Origin: an uncultured Muribaculaceae bacterium
GTDB taxonomy: Bacteria > Bacteroidota > Bacteroidia > Bacteroidales > Muribaculaceae
DNA length: 64,000 nucleotides
NCBI GenBank assembly: GCA_947632485.1
Contig: CANRPJ010000006.1
Location: forward strand, 1 to 64,000
Direction: 5' to 3'
In this document: in pieces, positions 17,740 to 26,772 of the stretch
How positions within the stretch are numbered: the stretch's first letter is position 1
Layout of the letters: every line of letters begins with the position of its first letter
Made by a program: the position numbers and the translations under genes
Notes under the pieces: model-generated
What the model was told of the DNA's origin: nothing
Seen by the model: only the letters and a program-made list of their open reading frames with translations
Databases searched by the model: none

Positions 17740-18228
17740 CTAAAAGTCAGAGTCCCAGACGCTTTTTCTTCCTACAAAGGGGGAGGTAGCGGGATCGTCG
17801 AGGCCCATTCTGGCGAGGGCTTCGAGCGATGCGGGACTGGGATCGGTCCTGTCAATCCAACAGGCCTCAACAGCTTCTGCCCTGCCTCTGAGATAGCCGA
17901 TTCTTTCCCTCTCTTCGAGGAGGGCCTCGATATTATCAGAGGTATCAGGTGGTTCCGGCTCCGGCTGCACTTCGGGTTCAGGCTCCGGTAGCGGTTCCTC
18001 TTCGGGAAACTCCGGTTCCGGCTCCGGCTGCACTTCGGGTTCAGGCTCCGGTAGCGGTTCCTCTTCTGGAAGCTCCGGTTCCTCTTCTGGGAGCTCCGGT
18101 TCCGGTTGCTCCAGTAGTTCTTCAGGGAAGCCGGCTGCTACTTGAAGTTCGCCCGTGGGAACGGCACTCACAATGGGACTGGTTGACGCCTGATTGCGCC
18201 GGCGTCTGGCGCGTCTTGATTTGCTCAT
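17740..18228 (-). CDS. Pro/Glu-rich protein preceding the capsid gene; putative scaffold or assembly factor
   Basis: 162 residues. A basic start (MSKSRRARRRRNQ) is followed by a Pro/Glu repeat region (about 40-95) and a C-terminal helical domain (NIEALLEERERIGYLRGRAEAVEACW, about 98-125). The repeat is encoded by two 63-bp units (17951-18013 and 18014-18076) that differ at two positions, plus a partial third. Position immediately ahead of the capsid gene in the same transcript suggests a scaffold or internal protein, a role that tolerates low complexity. No family recognised. Confidence 0.65.
   Translation of the reverse strand: MSKSRRARRRRNQASTSPIVSAVPTGELQVAAGFPEELLEQPEPELPEEEPELPEEEPLPEPEPEVQPEPEPEFPEEEPLPEPEPEVQPEPEPPDTSDNIEALLEERERIGYLRGRAEAVEACWIDRTDPSPASLEALARMGLDDPATSPFVGRKSVWDSDF
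17951..18110 (-). repeat. 63-bp tandem repeat, 2.5 copies, within the Pro/Glu-rich gene
   Basis: Units 17951-18013 and 18014-18076 match at 61 of 63 bases; a shorter related copy follows to about 18110. The unit length keeps the reading frame and adds 21 residues per copy. Confidence 0.9.
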
Positions 18229-18286
18229 CTTGAGTAAAAATTAATGATTAAACACTCTGTCTTCTTCTTTTCTTTTGAAGACGATG

Positions 18287-18318
18287 CAAAGTTAGATAGA
18301 ATTTTCTTACCCACCAAA
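18287..18318 (-). promoter_or_regulatory. Phage-set promoter B (capsid operon)
   Basis: Minus strand: ATTTGG with TTTG at 18315-18318, 20-nt spacer containing AAGAAAATTCTAT, TAACTTTG at 18287-18294, then CATCGTC. Similarity to promoter A extends well beyond the two boxes. Confidence 0.85.
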
Positions 18319-18381
18319 TATTTCAAGAAGAAATTTCAAATTATTTTTGCCATCTATTCTAACTAAGGACTGATTTTTATA

Positions 18382-18409
18382 GAAAAAGCCCCACCTAAAA
18401 GGCAGGGCC
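18382..18409 (-). terminator. Terminator of the M28 peptidase gene
   Basis: Minus strand: GCCCTGCC, loop TTTTA, GGTGGGGC, then TTTTTCT. The stem is 8 bp with two G-U pairs. Confidence 0.75.
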
Positions 18410-18444
18410 TGAGAGATTTCATGATGTTAAGGTAAGGAAGAAAA

Positions 18445-19962
18445 TCAGCGGGCTCCGGCTTCGGGATAACCGGGCTTCACTGGAATGCGGGCATCGTCCA
18501 TGGCGGCGCAGTAAGCCAACCAGGCTGCTATAGCGGCATTTACCTTCAGATCGTCGAGCTCGAGACGCTCATAGGTGTCCATACTCGTATGGTAGGTGCG
18601 AAAATACTCGAGCATATCCTGAATAAACTGATAGGAGGGCAAACCGAGGTAGGAGAAGCTCTGATGGTCGGTGCCACCGCTCGACTCAGGCGAGATAGTG
18701 GTGAATCCGATGGTTTCCAGAGGCTTACCCCAGGTTTCGAAAAATGGGCGCGCCATATCGTTCTCCTCCAGATAGATGCCACGGAAGCGTCCGGTGCCGT
18801 TGTCCATATTCAGATAGAGGGCGAAATCGTCGAATCCGGGGAGCTTCTTTTTCTTCTCGCCGTCGTAAAGATTATTGGTGGCGTATCCGCGCGATCCGCA
18901 GAGACCGAGCTCCTCTCCGCCCCAGAGCGCGAGACGGATAGTGCGCCGCGGCTTGATACCCAGCTCTTTGAGAATGCGCATAGCCTCGATCATGGTGATG
19001 CAGCCCGATGCATTGTCGGCGGCGCCGGTGCCTCCCTGCCAGGAATCGAGATGGGCGCCAAGAAGCACCACCTCATTCTTGAGCTTCGGGTCAGTGCCGG
19101 GGATTTCGGCGATGATATTATTGATTACCTTGTTGGGAGTGAAGGAGTTTCTTACGTCGAGCTCCATCTCCACCTTGTTGCCTCCTCGCAGGAGACGCAC
19201 CATTCGGCCGTGGTCTTCAATCGGCAATACGATTTCAGCTACAGGCTCGGGGTCGCCGGAATTGTAGCGCACGCTCCTCGACTCGGGAATATTGTAGGCT
19301 CCGTCGCCTGAAATCACCGCCAGCGGCTTCTCGGCCTTGATCAGCGAATCCATAGCCTGGCGCACGGGGTTGGCTCCCCAGCCGCGCCACGAGCGCTTCG
19401 GGAGGGGACGCTTGTCGGTGGTCATCGCCTTGAGCTCTTCGTCGGTATATCGGTGAGCGAGAGGCTCAAAGGAGAGTTCATGCTTCTTGCCCTCCGGCAT
19501 GAGCACGATCTTTCCTGCGAGCTTGCCGGAATATTTAGGAATGTCGGAAAGCTCTGTAACATCGAGCACAATGCACTCTCCGCTCACGGGTCCGGCCGTG
19601 CTGCCCGACCAGGCCTTCGGCGTGGCGGCGAAGTTGCAGTAGTAAGGGGCAGTCATGGCCACATAGGTGCGCTCATTGTCCCAACCGCCTCTGTTAAAGT
19701 CCATTGCAAACTCCCTACGCGGATTGGAGAGTCCGAGCGAGTCGAGCTTCTGCATTACCATTTCTTCAGCGCGGAGCTTGAGCTTCGAGGCCTCCAGACG
19801 CGGCCCGAGCAGGTCGGTGAGATACTCCGAGAGCGCCTCCACCTGCGAGTGATTGAAAGCCTGGTCTTTCACCTTGAAGGCCATGGCATCTGACTGCGCC
19901 GTCTGGGCGCCGGCATTTATCGCAAATGCCAATGAAACTAAAGGTATTAGCACGCGTTTCAT
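18445..19962 (-). CDS. Secreted M28 family zinc peptidase (carboxypeptidase Q-like)
   Basis: 505 residues with a signal peptide (to about AGAQ). A PA-like insert spans about 130-275 and the M28 catalytic domain follows: GAHLDSWQGGTGAADNASG supplies the first zinc His and bridging Asp, LWGGEELGLCGS the catalytic Glu pair, and YHTSMDTYERL the last His. Members release amino acids or dipeptides in the periplasm or outside the cell. Single gene with its own terminator; a minus-strand TAAATTTG (20000-20007) is the likely -7 box. Confidence 0.92.
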   Translation of the reverse strand: MKRVLIPLVSLAFAINAGAQTAQSDAMAFKVKDQAFNHSQVEALSEYLTDLLGPRLEASKLKLRAEEMVMQKLDSLGLSNPRREFAMDFNRGGWDNERTYVAMTAPYYCNFAATPKAWSGSTAGPVSGECIVLDVTELSDIPKYSGKLAGKIVLMPEGKKHELSFEPLAHRYTDEELKAMTTDKRPLPKRSWRGWGANPVRQAMDSLIKAEKPLAVISGDGAYNIPESRSVRYNSGDPEPVAEIVLPIEDHGRMVRLLRGGNKVEMELDVRNSFTPNKVINNIIAEIPGTDPKLKNEVVLLGAHLDSWQGGTGAADNASGCITMIEAMRILKELGIKPRRTIRLALWGGEELGLCGSRGYATNNLYDGEKKKKLPGFDDFALYLNMDNGTGRFRGIYLEENDMARPFFETWGKPLETIGFTTISPESSGGTDHQSFSYLGLPSYQFIQDMLEYFRTYHTSMDTYERLELDDLKVNAAIAAWLAYCAAMDDARIPVKPGYPEAGAR

Positions 19963-20106
19963 TTCAGTGCGTATTAATTATTAATAGTAAAATAATACGC
20001 AAATTTACAATAAACATTTCATTTACCAATACATTTTCATATATAATAGAAGAAAAAAATGATATAGAAAATTCGCGCAAAGTTTTAGAATATGGAGATT
20101 ATTTGC

Positions 20107-20147
20107 TATCTTTGCACTATCAGAAACCATTAAAATTTATCAAAGCA
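20107..20147 (+). promoter_or_regulatory. Promoter and ACCATTAAAA leader of the frameshifted small gene
   Basis: TATCTTTG at 20107-20114 is a good -7 box; the -33 region holds only TTTT (20083-20086). The leader AAACCATTAAAA matches leaders of the capsid and terminase genes. Confidence 0.5.
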
Positions 20148-20424
20148 ATGAAAGAGACGGCTTTTAGGCCTTTTGGGAGGCGGAGTGCTGGTGCAGGCGC
20201 TCAATGTAGTGGCCACGATGAGGCCGACGCGCAGAAAAGTAGACGCCGATGCTCTCGGCGCCGAAGTGACGGCCCTGGAAAGGACCATAAACCTTATTTA
20301 CAGTAAATTCGAGGAATCGGAGCGGCGTGCGGCGGAGCGGGAGCAGCGGCTGCAGGCGGAGATAGAGCGGCTGCGCGCCCGCGTGCGCGAGCTCGAAGAC
20401 CTCATCGCTGCAACGCGGCGGTGA
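20148..20424 (+). pseudogene. Small membrane-anchored coiled-coil protein with a +1 frameshift at its start
   Basis: The ATG at 20148 has a good promoter and leader, but its frame gives a low-quality basic peptide. Removing one A from ATGAAAG gives MKRRLLGLLGGGVLVQALNVV, a clear basic-plus-hydrophobic membrane anchor, followed by a convincing coiled coil (TALERTINLIY..., RAAEREQRLQAEIERLRARV) to the stop at 20424. In that frame the only downstream start is a TTG at 20173, which cuts into the hydrophobic segment. I read this as a one-base insertion, a sequencing error or slippage. The 3' end overlaps rsmA by 23 nt. Spanin-, holin- or anchor-like roles are possible, none proven. Confidence 0.6.
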
Positions 20425-21232
20425 GGGTGATGAAGTCGCTTACGGAGAGCTGCTCGGGTCGCAAGGACATCACTTCGAGGCCTTTGAGAGTCTCGGCACA
20501 GGCCTGGGGATCGGGCTTCGAGGCGGCCGCGGAGGCGATCAGCGACGACAGGGAATTGCGGAGCGTCTTGCGCCGCTGGCCGAAAGCGGTCTTTATCACC
20601 GTCTTGTAAAGCTTCTCGGATACGGGGAGCTCGGTGCGACCGTTGCGCACCAGCCTTATCACCGCACTCTGCACCTTGGGAGGCGGATTGAAGAGCTCGG
20701 CGCCGACCGTGAAGAGATACTGGCACTCATACCAGGTCTGAAGTAGCACGGAGAGAATGCCATATACCTTCGATCCGGGGCCGGCGCAGATGCGCTGCGC
20801 CACCTCGCGCTGAAGCATTCCGGCGCATACGGGAATCCGGTCACGCTCATCGAGCACCCGGAAAAAAATCTGCGACGAGATATTGTAGGGGTAATTTCCG
20901 ATGAGGGCAAAGGGTCCCTCAGGCATGAGCTGCGAGAAATCAACCTTCAGGAAATCAGCCTCTATCACATCGAGATCGGGCATGGCCCGCTTGAGATAGG
21001 CCACACTTTCGGAATCGAGCTCCACGGCCTTGAGCTGGCGCCCGGAAGCGAGCAGATATTTTGAGAGCATGCCGGTGCCCGGTCCAATCTCGAGCACGGG
21101 CATCTCTCCCCAAGCCTTCTCGCCAGCAGGCAGCTGATCGGAAGAGATGGCTTCGGCGGTGCGCCGCGCCACATCTTCGGAGGTCAGGAAATGCTGCCCC
21201 AGGGCTTTTTTTGCTTTTACAGGCGAATTCAT
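20402..21232 (-). CDS. rsmA: 16S rRNA dimethyladenosine transferase (KsgA/RsmA)
   Basis: 276 residues, Rossmann methyltransferase: KKALGQHFLTSEDVA, motif I LEIGPGTGMLSKYL, acidic VELDSES, and the catalytic NYPYNISSQIFF. It dimethylates two adjacent adenines in helix 45 of 16S rRNA. The start at MNSPVKAKKALGQHF follows the der gene start region by convention; der stops 1 nt upstream of this start codon's opposite side, indicating tandem arrangement era-der upstream and rsmA after der. Confidence 0.95.
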   Translation of the reverse strand: MNSPVKAKKALGQHFLTSEDVARRTAEAISSDQLPAGEKAWGEMPVLEIGPGTGMLSKYLLASGRQLKAVELDSESVAYLKRAMPDLDVIEADFLKVDFSQLMPEGPFALIGNYPYNISSQIFFRVLDERDRIPVCAGMLQREVAQRICAGPGSKVYGILSVLLQTWYECQYLFTVGAELFNPPPKVQSAVIRLVRNGRTELPVSEKLYKTVIKTAFGQRRKTLRNSLSSLIASAAASKPDPQACAETLKGLEVMSLRPEQLSVSDFITLTAALQR

Positions 21233-22549
21233 CTACTTATCGCGCATGAAGATGGCAATAGGAGTTCCGTGGAAGTCCCAGTGTTCGCGTATCTTATTCT
21301 CGAGGAAGCGGCGATACGGCTCCTTTACCCACTGCGGAAGATTGCAGAAGAACACGAAGGTAGGAATCACCGAATCCTTAAGCATGGTGACATATTTGAT
21401 TTTCACAAACTTACCCTTATTGGAGGGGGGCGGCGTGACAGCTATCTGCTCGAGCATATAGGAGTTGAGCTGCGAGGTAGGCACGATGCGCTTGCGGTTC
21501 TGCCATACCTCCACGGCGGTTTCCAGCACCTTATAGATGCGCTGCTTGGTGAGCGCCGAGGTGAAGATGATGGGGAAATCTACGAAGGGCGCGAAGCGGT
21601 CGCGGATAGCTTTCTCGAAGGCTTTCTGCGCGTTCAGGCTCTTGTCGGTCACGAGGTCCCATTTATTGACACAGACCACGAGACCCTTCCTATTGCGCTG
21701 AATGAGGCCGAAAATATTGGCGTCCTGGCCTTCGATGCCGCGGGTGGCGTCGATCATGAGGATACAGACGTCGCTCGCCTCGATGGCGCGCACGGAGCGG
21801 ATCACGGAATAGTATTCAATATCCTCGTCGACCTTCTGCTTCTTGCGGATTCCGGCGGTGTCGATAAGGTAGAAATCGAAACCGAACTTATTGTAGCGGT
21901 GGTAGATGGAATCGCGTGTGGTGCCGGCGATGTCGGTCACGATGTGGCGCTCCTCGCCGATGAAGGCGTTGATAAGGCTCGATTTGCCGGCGTTAGGGCG
22001 CCCTACGATGGCGAATTTCGGTATGTCGCCTTCCGGCTGGTCATCTTCCGACGGTTCCGGCATATCGGCCACTACGAGGTCGAGCAGATCGCCGGTGCCA
22101 GATCCGTTGGCGGAAGAGATCTCCACCGGATCGCCCAGTCCGAGAGCGTAGAACTCGGAAACATTGAAGCGGGCATCGCCCACATCGCATTTATTTGCCA
22201 CCACGATCACCGGCTTCTTGGAGCGGCGCAGGATAGCGGCCACATGATCGTCGAGGTCGGTGGGGCCGGTAGTGGCATCGACCACGAAGAGGATCACGTC
22301 GGCCTCCTCGATGGCTATTTCCACCTGCTTATTTATCTCTTCCTCAAAGACATCGTCGGAATTTACCACCCAACCGCCCGTATCTACGATTGAGAACTCC
22401 TGACCCTGCCAGTCTACATGACCATACTGGCGGTCGCGCGTGGTGCCCGCCGTAGGGTCTACTATCGCCCTTCGGCTCTGCGTAAGGCGGTTGAAAAGCG
22501 TGGATTTACCCACATTCGGGCGCCCCACGATGGCAATTAATTTTCCCAT
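21233..22549 (-). CDS. der: Ribosome assembly GTPase Der (EngA)
   Basis: Two tandem GTPase domains: [14 protein letters not shown] with DTGGW, then [14 protein letters not shown] with DTAGI, and NKCD/NKWD specificity motifs. A C-terminal KH-like domain follows. It acts in 50S maturation. I place the start at the ATG at 22549 ([12 protein letters not shown]), the usual Der N-terminus; the longer frame to 22582 would overlap era. That leaves 25 nt between era and der. rsmA starts immediately after the der stop. Confidence 0.96.
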   Translation of the reverse strand: MGKLIAIVGRPNVGKSTLFNRLTQSRRAIVDPTAGTTRDRQYGHVDWQGQEFSIVDTGGWVVNSDDVFEEEINKQVEIAIEEADVILFVVDATTGPTDLDDHVAAILRRSKKPVIVVANKCDVGDARFNVSEFYALGLGDPVEISSANGSGTGDLLDLVVADMPEPSEDDQPEGDIPKFAIVGRPNAGKSSLINAFIGEERHIVTDIAGTTRDSIYHRYNKFGFDFYLIDTAGIRKKQKVDEDIEYYSVIRSVRAIEASDVCILMIDATRGIEGQDANIFGLIQRNRKGLVVCVNKWDLVTDKSLNAQKAFEKAIRDRFAPFVDFPIIFTSALTKQRIYKVLETAVEVWQNRKRIVPTSQLNSYMLEQIAVTPPPSNKGKFVKIKYVTMLKDSVIPTFVFFCNLPQWVKEPYRRFLENKIREHWDFHGTPIAIFMRDK

Positions 22550-22574
22550 CTTTACTGAATTTTTGCGTCCGCTC

Positions 22575-23504
22575 TCATTCAATGTAGCCGAAGGCGCGCA
22601 GCTTGTTTTCGCGGTTGCGCCAGTCCTTCTCTACCTTCACGAAGAGCTCCAGATATATTTTTTTGTCGAAGAATTTCTCCATATCCTGGCGGGCCTGAAT
22701 GCCTACCTTCTTGATTTTCTCGCCTCCCTTTCCGATTATGATGCCTTTCTGCGAATCGCGCTCCACGTAGATCACGGCCATTACATGGATCGTCTTCTCG
22801 CTTTCCTCGAATTTCTCCACCACTACCTCGGAGCTGTAGGGCACCTCCTTGTCGTAGTCGAGCAGCAGCTTCTCGCGGATTATCTCGGTCACGAAGAAGC
22901 GGGCCGGCTTATCGGTAAGCGCGTCTTTACCGAAATAGGGCGCAGCCACGGGCAGCAGCTCCTCGATGCGGCGGCGCAGCTGATCGGTATTGAATTTCTC
23001 CAGGGCGCTGGTGGGGAAGATCTCAGCCTTCGGCAGGCGCTTACGCCATTTCTCCTCGATTTCGAGCAGCTCCTTATTGCCGCCCTGCAGGAGGTCGATC
23101 TTATTGATTACCAGCAGCACCGGCACCTCTTCCTTGGCCACGCGGTCGAGGAAGTCGGCGTTTTTCTCCGGATCTTCCACTACATCGGTCACGTAGAGGA
23201 GCACGTCGGCATCGGTCAGGGCTCCTTCGGAATAGCCGAGCATCTGCTCCTGAAGCTTATATTTTGGCTTAAGCACGCCCGGGGTATCGCTGAACACGAT
23301 CTGCGCGTCGGGCGTGTTTACGATGCCCAGAATGCGGTGGCGGGTGGTCTGCGCCTTTGAGGTTATGATCGAGAGGCGCTCGCCTACCAGATCGTTCATC
23401 AGGGTAGACTTACCTACATTCGGATTTCCAACGATATTCACGAACCCGGCTCTGTGTTTCTTCTCCTCCGCGGGGTTCTGCGGGGTCATAGTGTTATCTT
23501 GCAT
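22575..23504 (-). CDS. era: GTPase Era
   Basis: 309 residues: G1 [14 protein letters not shown], switch TTRHR, G3 DTPGV, G4 NKIDLL, and a C-terminal KH domain with [11 protein letters not shown] that binds the 3' end of 16S rRNA. Acts in 30S maturation. It lies upstream of der and rsmA, so era-der-rsmA form a ribosome-assembly cluster. An N-terminal extension of about 18 residues precedes the G domain. Confidence 0.95.
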   Translation of the reverse strand: MQDNTMTPQNPAEEKKHRAGFVNIVGNPNVGKSTLMNDLVGERLSIITSKAQTTRHRILGIVNTPDAQIVFSDTPGVLKPKYKLQEQMLGYSEGALTDADVLLYVTDVVEDPEKNADFLDRVAKEEVPVLLVINKIDLLQGGNKELLEIEEKWRKRLPKAEIFPTSALEKFNTDQLRRRIEELLPVAAPYFGKDALTDKPARFFVTEIIREKLLLDYDKEVPYSSEVVVEKFEESEKTIHVMAVIYVERDSQKGIIIGKGGEKIKKVGIQARQDMEKFFDKKIYLELFVKVEKDWRNRENKLRAFGYIE

Positions 23505-23544
23505 AGCTTTCTATCGTTTGTTCTTTAGGATTAAAACGCTCAGA

Positions 23545-23574
23545 GAGCCGTCCAGGTTCCCCCGGACGGCCCTC
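23545..23574 (-). terminator. GC-rich hairpin between fabH and era
   Basis: GCCGTCC (23547-23553) pairs with GGACGGC (23564-23570). On the minus strand, the direction of fabH transcription, a short GTTTTAA follows after about 12 nt, so termination may be partial. Confidence 0.45.
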
Positions 23575-23594
23575 CTTGTGCATTTTCAGCTCCT

Positions 23595-24587
23595 TCAGCT
23601 CGGATCGAAGGCCCAGATCAGATACATGGCTCCCCATGTGAATCCGGCTCCGAAGGCGGTCATCAAAATCTTGTCGCCCTTCTTTAGGCGCCCCTTGAAC
23701 TCGTCGAGACAGAGCGGTATGGAGGCAGCCGAGGTGTTGCCGTAGTGCTGGATATTTACGAGCACCTTCTCTTCGGCAATCTTGGTGCGTCCGGCCACTG
23801 CCTCGATGATCCTGAGGTTAGCCTGATGGGGCACGAGCCAGTCTACGTCCTGCACCGCGAGATTATTGCGCTTCATCACCGAGAGGGTGCTGGAGAGCAT
23901 ATCGCGCACGGCGTGCTTATAGACGGTGCGTCCCTCCTGGTAGATGTAGTGCTCGCGCGCCTCCACGGTCTCTTTCGTGGCGGGCTTCACGGATCCTCCG
24001 GCCTTCATCAGCAGGTGGGGCAATCCGGAGCCATCTACATGGAACTCTGCATCAATCACTCCCACAGGCTCTTCCGTAGGCTCGACGAGCACACATGCAG
24101 CCGCATCGCCGAAGAGGGGGCACGTAGCGCGGTCCTGATAGTCGGTCATGCTCGACATCTTTTCGGCGCATACTACAATGACCTTCTTCGCGAGCCCTGC
24201 CTGGATATAGGCTCTTGCAGCCTGCAGGGTCACAATGAATCCTGCGCAGGCAGCCTGGATATCGTAGGCGTAGGCGGAGGTCAGGCCGCATTCGTGGGCG
24301 ATCACCGAGGCCGTAGAGGGGAAGCGGTAGTCGGGGTTTGAGGTTGCGCAGATAAGCATATCGACAGCCTCCCGGGGCGTGGAAGTCTCCTTCAGGAGCT
24401 TTTCTACGGCCTGGATTCCCATCCATGAGGAGCCTTTACCCTCCTCCTTGAGTATGCGCCTCTGCTTGATTCCGACGCGGGTAGTGATCCACTCGTCGTT
24501 GGTGTCGACCATGCGTGAGAGCATGTCGTTGTCGAGCACTTCGTCGGGCACGTAAGAAGCTATCCCGCTTATTTTTGCGTTAACCAT
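23595..24587 (-). CDS. fabH: 3-oxoacyl-ACP synthase III (KAS III)
   Basis: 330 residues of thiolase fold. Catalytic triad is visible as Cys in QAACAGF, His in VPHQANLRI and Asn in QHYGNTSAAS; TRVGIKQRR is the N-terminal CoA-binding loop. It condenses acetyl-CoA (or branched acyl-CoA) with malonyl-ACP to start fatty-acid synthesis. It follows rpmF and yceD, the common Bacteroidetes order, although plsX is absent between rpmF and fabH. Confidence 0.95.
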   Translation of the reverse strand: MVNAKISGIASYVPDEVLDNDMLSRMVDTNDEWITTRVGIKQRRILKEEGKGSSWMGIQAVEKLLKETSTPREAVDMLICATSNPDYRFPSTASVIAHECGLTSAYAYDIQAACAGFIVTLQAARAYIQAGLAKKVIVVCAEKMSSMTDYQDRATCPLFGDAAACVLVEPTEEPVGVIDAEFHVDGSGLPHLLMKAGGSVKPATKETVEAREHYIYQEGRTVYKHAVRDMLSSTLSVMKRNNLAVQDVDWLVPHQANLRIIEAVAGRTKIAEEKVLVNIQHYGNTSAASIPLCLDEFKGRLKKGDKILMTAFGAGFTWGAMYLIWAFDPS

Positions 24588-24667
24588 TTGGTGGTTTCGC
24601 CCAGTTGTGGGTGATTTTGTTTGTTAAAGAACCGGCGTGGGCGCCGGCCCGGATATTTACTCTACGC

Positions 24668-24847
24668 TCAGACAGCTTTCTCGATGGCTACTTTACCACG
24701 ATAATAGCCGCATTCGCCGCATACGTAGTGGTACATGTGCCATGCTCCGCAGTTGGGGCAGATGGCTAGCGTCGGGATCAGAGCTTTGTCGTGAGTGCGG
24801 CGCTTTGCGGTGCGCGTGTGGGATTGTCTGCGTTTAGGATGTGCCAT
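24668..24847 (-). CDS. rpmF: 50S ribosomal protein L32
   Basis: 59 residues, read directly from the minus strand: MAHPKRRQSHTRTAKRR at the N-terminus, then CPNCGAWHMYHYVCGECGYY, a four-Cys zinc ribbon of the C+ form of L32. Lies 35 nt after yceD and 80 nt before fabH. Confidence 0.96.
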   Translation of the reverse strand: MAHPKRRQSHTRTAKRRTHDKALIPTLAICPNCGAWHMYHYVCGECGYYRGKVAIEKAV

Positions 24848-24882
24848 TTTCTATCTCCTTTCTTCTTTATTTCCAGTTGATT

Positions 24883-25425
24883 TTATTCTTGTGAATCATC
24901 GTCGGGGCCCTGAGATTCGGCCTCTTCGAGAGTTTCTTCTGCAAGCTGCTCGTCGTCGGCATCGCCTCCGCCGGGGTGGCGGTGGGAGCGGAGCATGGCG
25001 GTCATGGCGCGGTTGCATTTTCCGGGCGCATGCACGTGGCGCAGCGGAATGGTGAGCATCAGCGTATCGTAGATCATATAAGCTACGTTGAGCGATGTAT
25101 CCTCGTAGGGAATCACGAGCACATCGTCGGCCTCGTCGGAGTAGGTAGGCCCGTATTTCACGGTCACTTCAAAAGTGGTGTCAACGGGTATCTCCACCGG
25201 ATCGAGGCAACGGTCACACGGCACCTGAAGCTGCCCTTCGCATTTGAGACTCAGATGGTAAGCGTCGTGCTTATGGTCGATGGTAAGAAGCACACGCACG
25301 TCGGCGGAGAGCACGTCGGTGTTCTCCATGTTCTTGAAAAACGCGGTGTCTACTTTCATCTCCTGCTCAAACCTGCCTTCCTGAAGGCCGGCGAGCTGCA
25401 CCTTGTATGCCGTGAATTTGCCCAC
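24883..25425 (-). CDS. YceD/DUF177 family protein (23S rRNA accumulation factor)
   Basis: DUF177 protein with the CDRC motif (VPCDRCLDPV). Linked in many genomes to rpmF and implicated in 23S rRNA/L32 expression. I choose the GTG at 25425 (MGKFTAYKVQLAG). The longer ATG frame starts at 25479, but a promoter lies there: TTTG at 25477-25480, 20-nt spacer, TAACTTTG at 25449-25456. A transcript from it would begin near 25442, after that ATG. The resulting 180-residue protein starts like other Bacteroidales DUF177 proteins (MGKF). The C-terminus is strongly acidic (EETLEEAESQGPDDDSQE). Confidence 0.88.
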   Translation of the reverse strand: MGKFTAYKVQLAGLQEGRFEQEMKVDTAFFKNMENTDVLSADVRVLLTIDHKHDAYHLSLKCEGQLQVPCDRCLDPVEIPVDTTFEVTVKYGPTYSDEADDVLVIPYEDTSLNVAYMIYDTLMLTIPLRHVHAPGKCNRAMTAMLRSHRHPGGGDADDEQLAEETLEEAESQGPDDDSQE

Positions 25426-25448
25426 TGTTCGGTTTTTATAAAACGCTG

Positions 25449-25480
25449 CAAAGTTAGTCAGTTCCGGCGGTTTAGCCAAA
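25449..25480 (-). promoter_or_regulatory. Promoter of yceD-rpmF-fabH that decides the yceD start
   Basis: Minus strand: TTTG (25477-25480), 20-nt spacer, TAACTTTG (25449-25456). Positioned 24 nt upstream of the GTG start and downstream of the longer ORF's ATG. Confidence 0.8.
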
Positions 25481-25498
25481 TCCTGACTGCATTGATCG

Positions 25499-25570
25499 TA
25501 CCCCCGAGGAGAATCGAACTCCTATCTAAAGTTTAGGAAACTTCTATTCTATCCGTTGAACTACAGGGGC
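25499..25570 (-). tRNA. tRNA-Arg (anticodon CCT)
   Basis: Minus strand: acceptor GCCCCTG/CGGGGGT, discriminator A, D-arm GTTCAACGGATAGA, anticodon loop TTCCTAA, T-arm GAGTTCGATTC. CCA not encoded. A TAACTTTG -7 box lies upstream at 25614-25621. Confidence 0.93.
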
Positions 25571-25646
25571 TTACACTCTACGCTGCTCCTCTCGCGAGGG
25601 CGCGTAAGCGCTGCAAAGTTACTAAAACTTTTTCAATTTCAAGGCT

Positions 25647-26747
25647 TCAGACTGCAAAGCGGAAGTGCATGATATCGCCATCCTGCACTACATAGTCCTT
25701 CCCCTCTACCGACATTTTTCCCGCTTCCTTCACCGCCGCCTCGGAGCCGAGGGTGGTGAAATCGTCGTATTTTATCACCTCGGCGCGAATGAAGCCGCGC
25801 TCGAAGTCGGTATGGATTATTCCGGCAGCCTTAGGAGCCTTGGTGCCGCGGCGGAAGGTCCAGGCCCGAACCTCGTCGGGACCAGCCGTGAAGTAGGTCT
25901 GAAGGTCAAGCAGAGCGTAGGCGGCGCGGATAAGGCGGCTTACTCCGCTCTCTTCCAGCCCTATGCTCTCGAGAAATTCCTGACGCTCCTCATACGTGTC
26001 GAGCTCGGCTATCTCGCTCTCGGTACGCGCGGCCACTATCATCATGCCCGCGCCCTCAGCTGCCGCAGCTTTCGCCACTTCGGCGGTATAGGCATTGCCC
26101 TCCACGGCCGCATCATCGTCGACATTGCACACGTAGAGCACCGGTTTGGAGGTGAGCAGAAACAGCTCGCGCGCGAATTTGCGCTCATCTTCTGTCTCCA
26201 GCTCCACGCTGCGAGCCGGCTTGCCAGCCTCCAGAGCCTCCTTGAAAGCCTGGAGCACCCCGGCCTGAAGCTTCGCCGCCTTATCGCCTGCGGCTGCCGC
26301 CTTCTGGGTCTTTACCAGGCGCGAGGTAACCGTCTCGAGATCTTTCAGCTGAAGCTCATAGTTGATTACTTCGAGGTCGCGCACGGGATTTACGGAGCCG
26401 TCTACGTGGGTTATGTTGTCATCGTCGAAGCAGCGCACTACGTGGAGAATGGCGTCGGTCTCGCGTATGTTGGCAAGAAACTTGTTGCCGAGTCCCTCTC
26501 CCTTTGAAGCGCCTTTCACGAGGCCTGCAATGTCTACAATCTCTACCGTGGCCGGCACCGTGGAGCGCGGCTGGCACATCTCCACCAGCCTGGTGAGCCG
26601 CTCATCGGGCACCGAAATCACGCCCACATTGGGCTCGATAGTGCAGAAAGGAAAATTGGCCGACTGAGCCTTCGCATTGCTCAGACAGTTGAAAAGGGTG
26701 GACTTGCCTACATTCGGAAGTCCCACTATGCCGCATTTAAGAGCCAT
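25647..26747 (-). CDS. ychF: Redox-regulated ATPase YchF (OLA1 family)
   Basis: 366 residues. G1 [14 protein letters not shown] at residue 8, [20 protein letters not shown] (G3 plus family signature), and a C-terminal TGS domain with [37 protein letters not shown]. It hydrolyses ATP rather than GTP and binds ribosomes. Length is typical. Confidence 0.96.
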   Translation of the reverse strand: MALKCGIVGLPNVGKSTLFNCLSNAKAQSANFPFCTIEPNVGVISVPDERLTRLVEMCQPRSTVPATVEIVDIAGLVKGASKGEGLGNKFLANIRETDAILHVVRCFDDDNITHVDGSVNPVRDLEVINYELQLKDLETVTSRLVKTQKAAAAGDKAAKLQAGVLQAFKEALEAGKPARSVELETEDERKFARELFLLTSKPVLYVCNVDDDAAVEGNAYTAEVAKAAAAEGAGMMIVAARTESEIAELDTYEERQEFLESIGLEESGVSRLIRAAYALLDLQTYFTAGPDEVRAWTFRRGTKAPKAAGIIHTDFERGFIRAEVIKYDDFTTLGSEAAVKEAGKMSVEGKDYVVQDGDIMHFRFAV

Positions 26748-26772
26748 TATATATGGAAATTATCTAAACAAA

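Noticed and set aside
9905-18228. Ordinary prophage
   Set aside because: No integrase, lysogeny, replication, tail or lysis genes lie around the portal and capsid operons, and the terminase sits 22 kb away beyond essential host genes.
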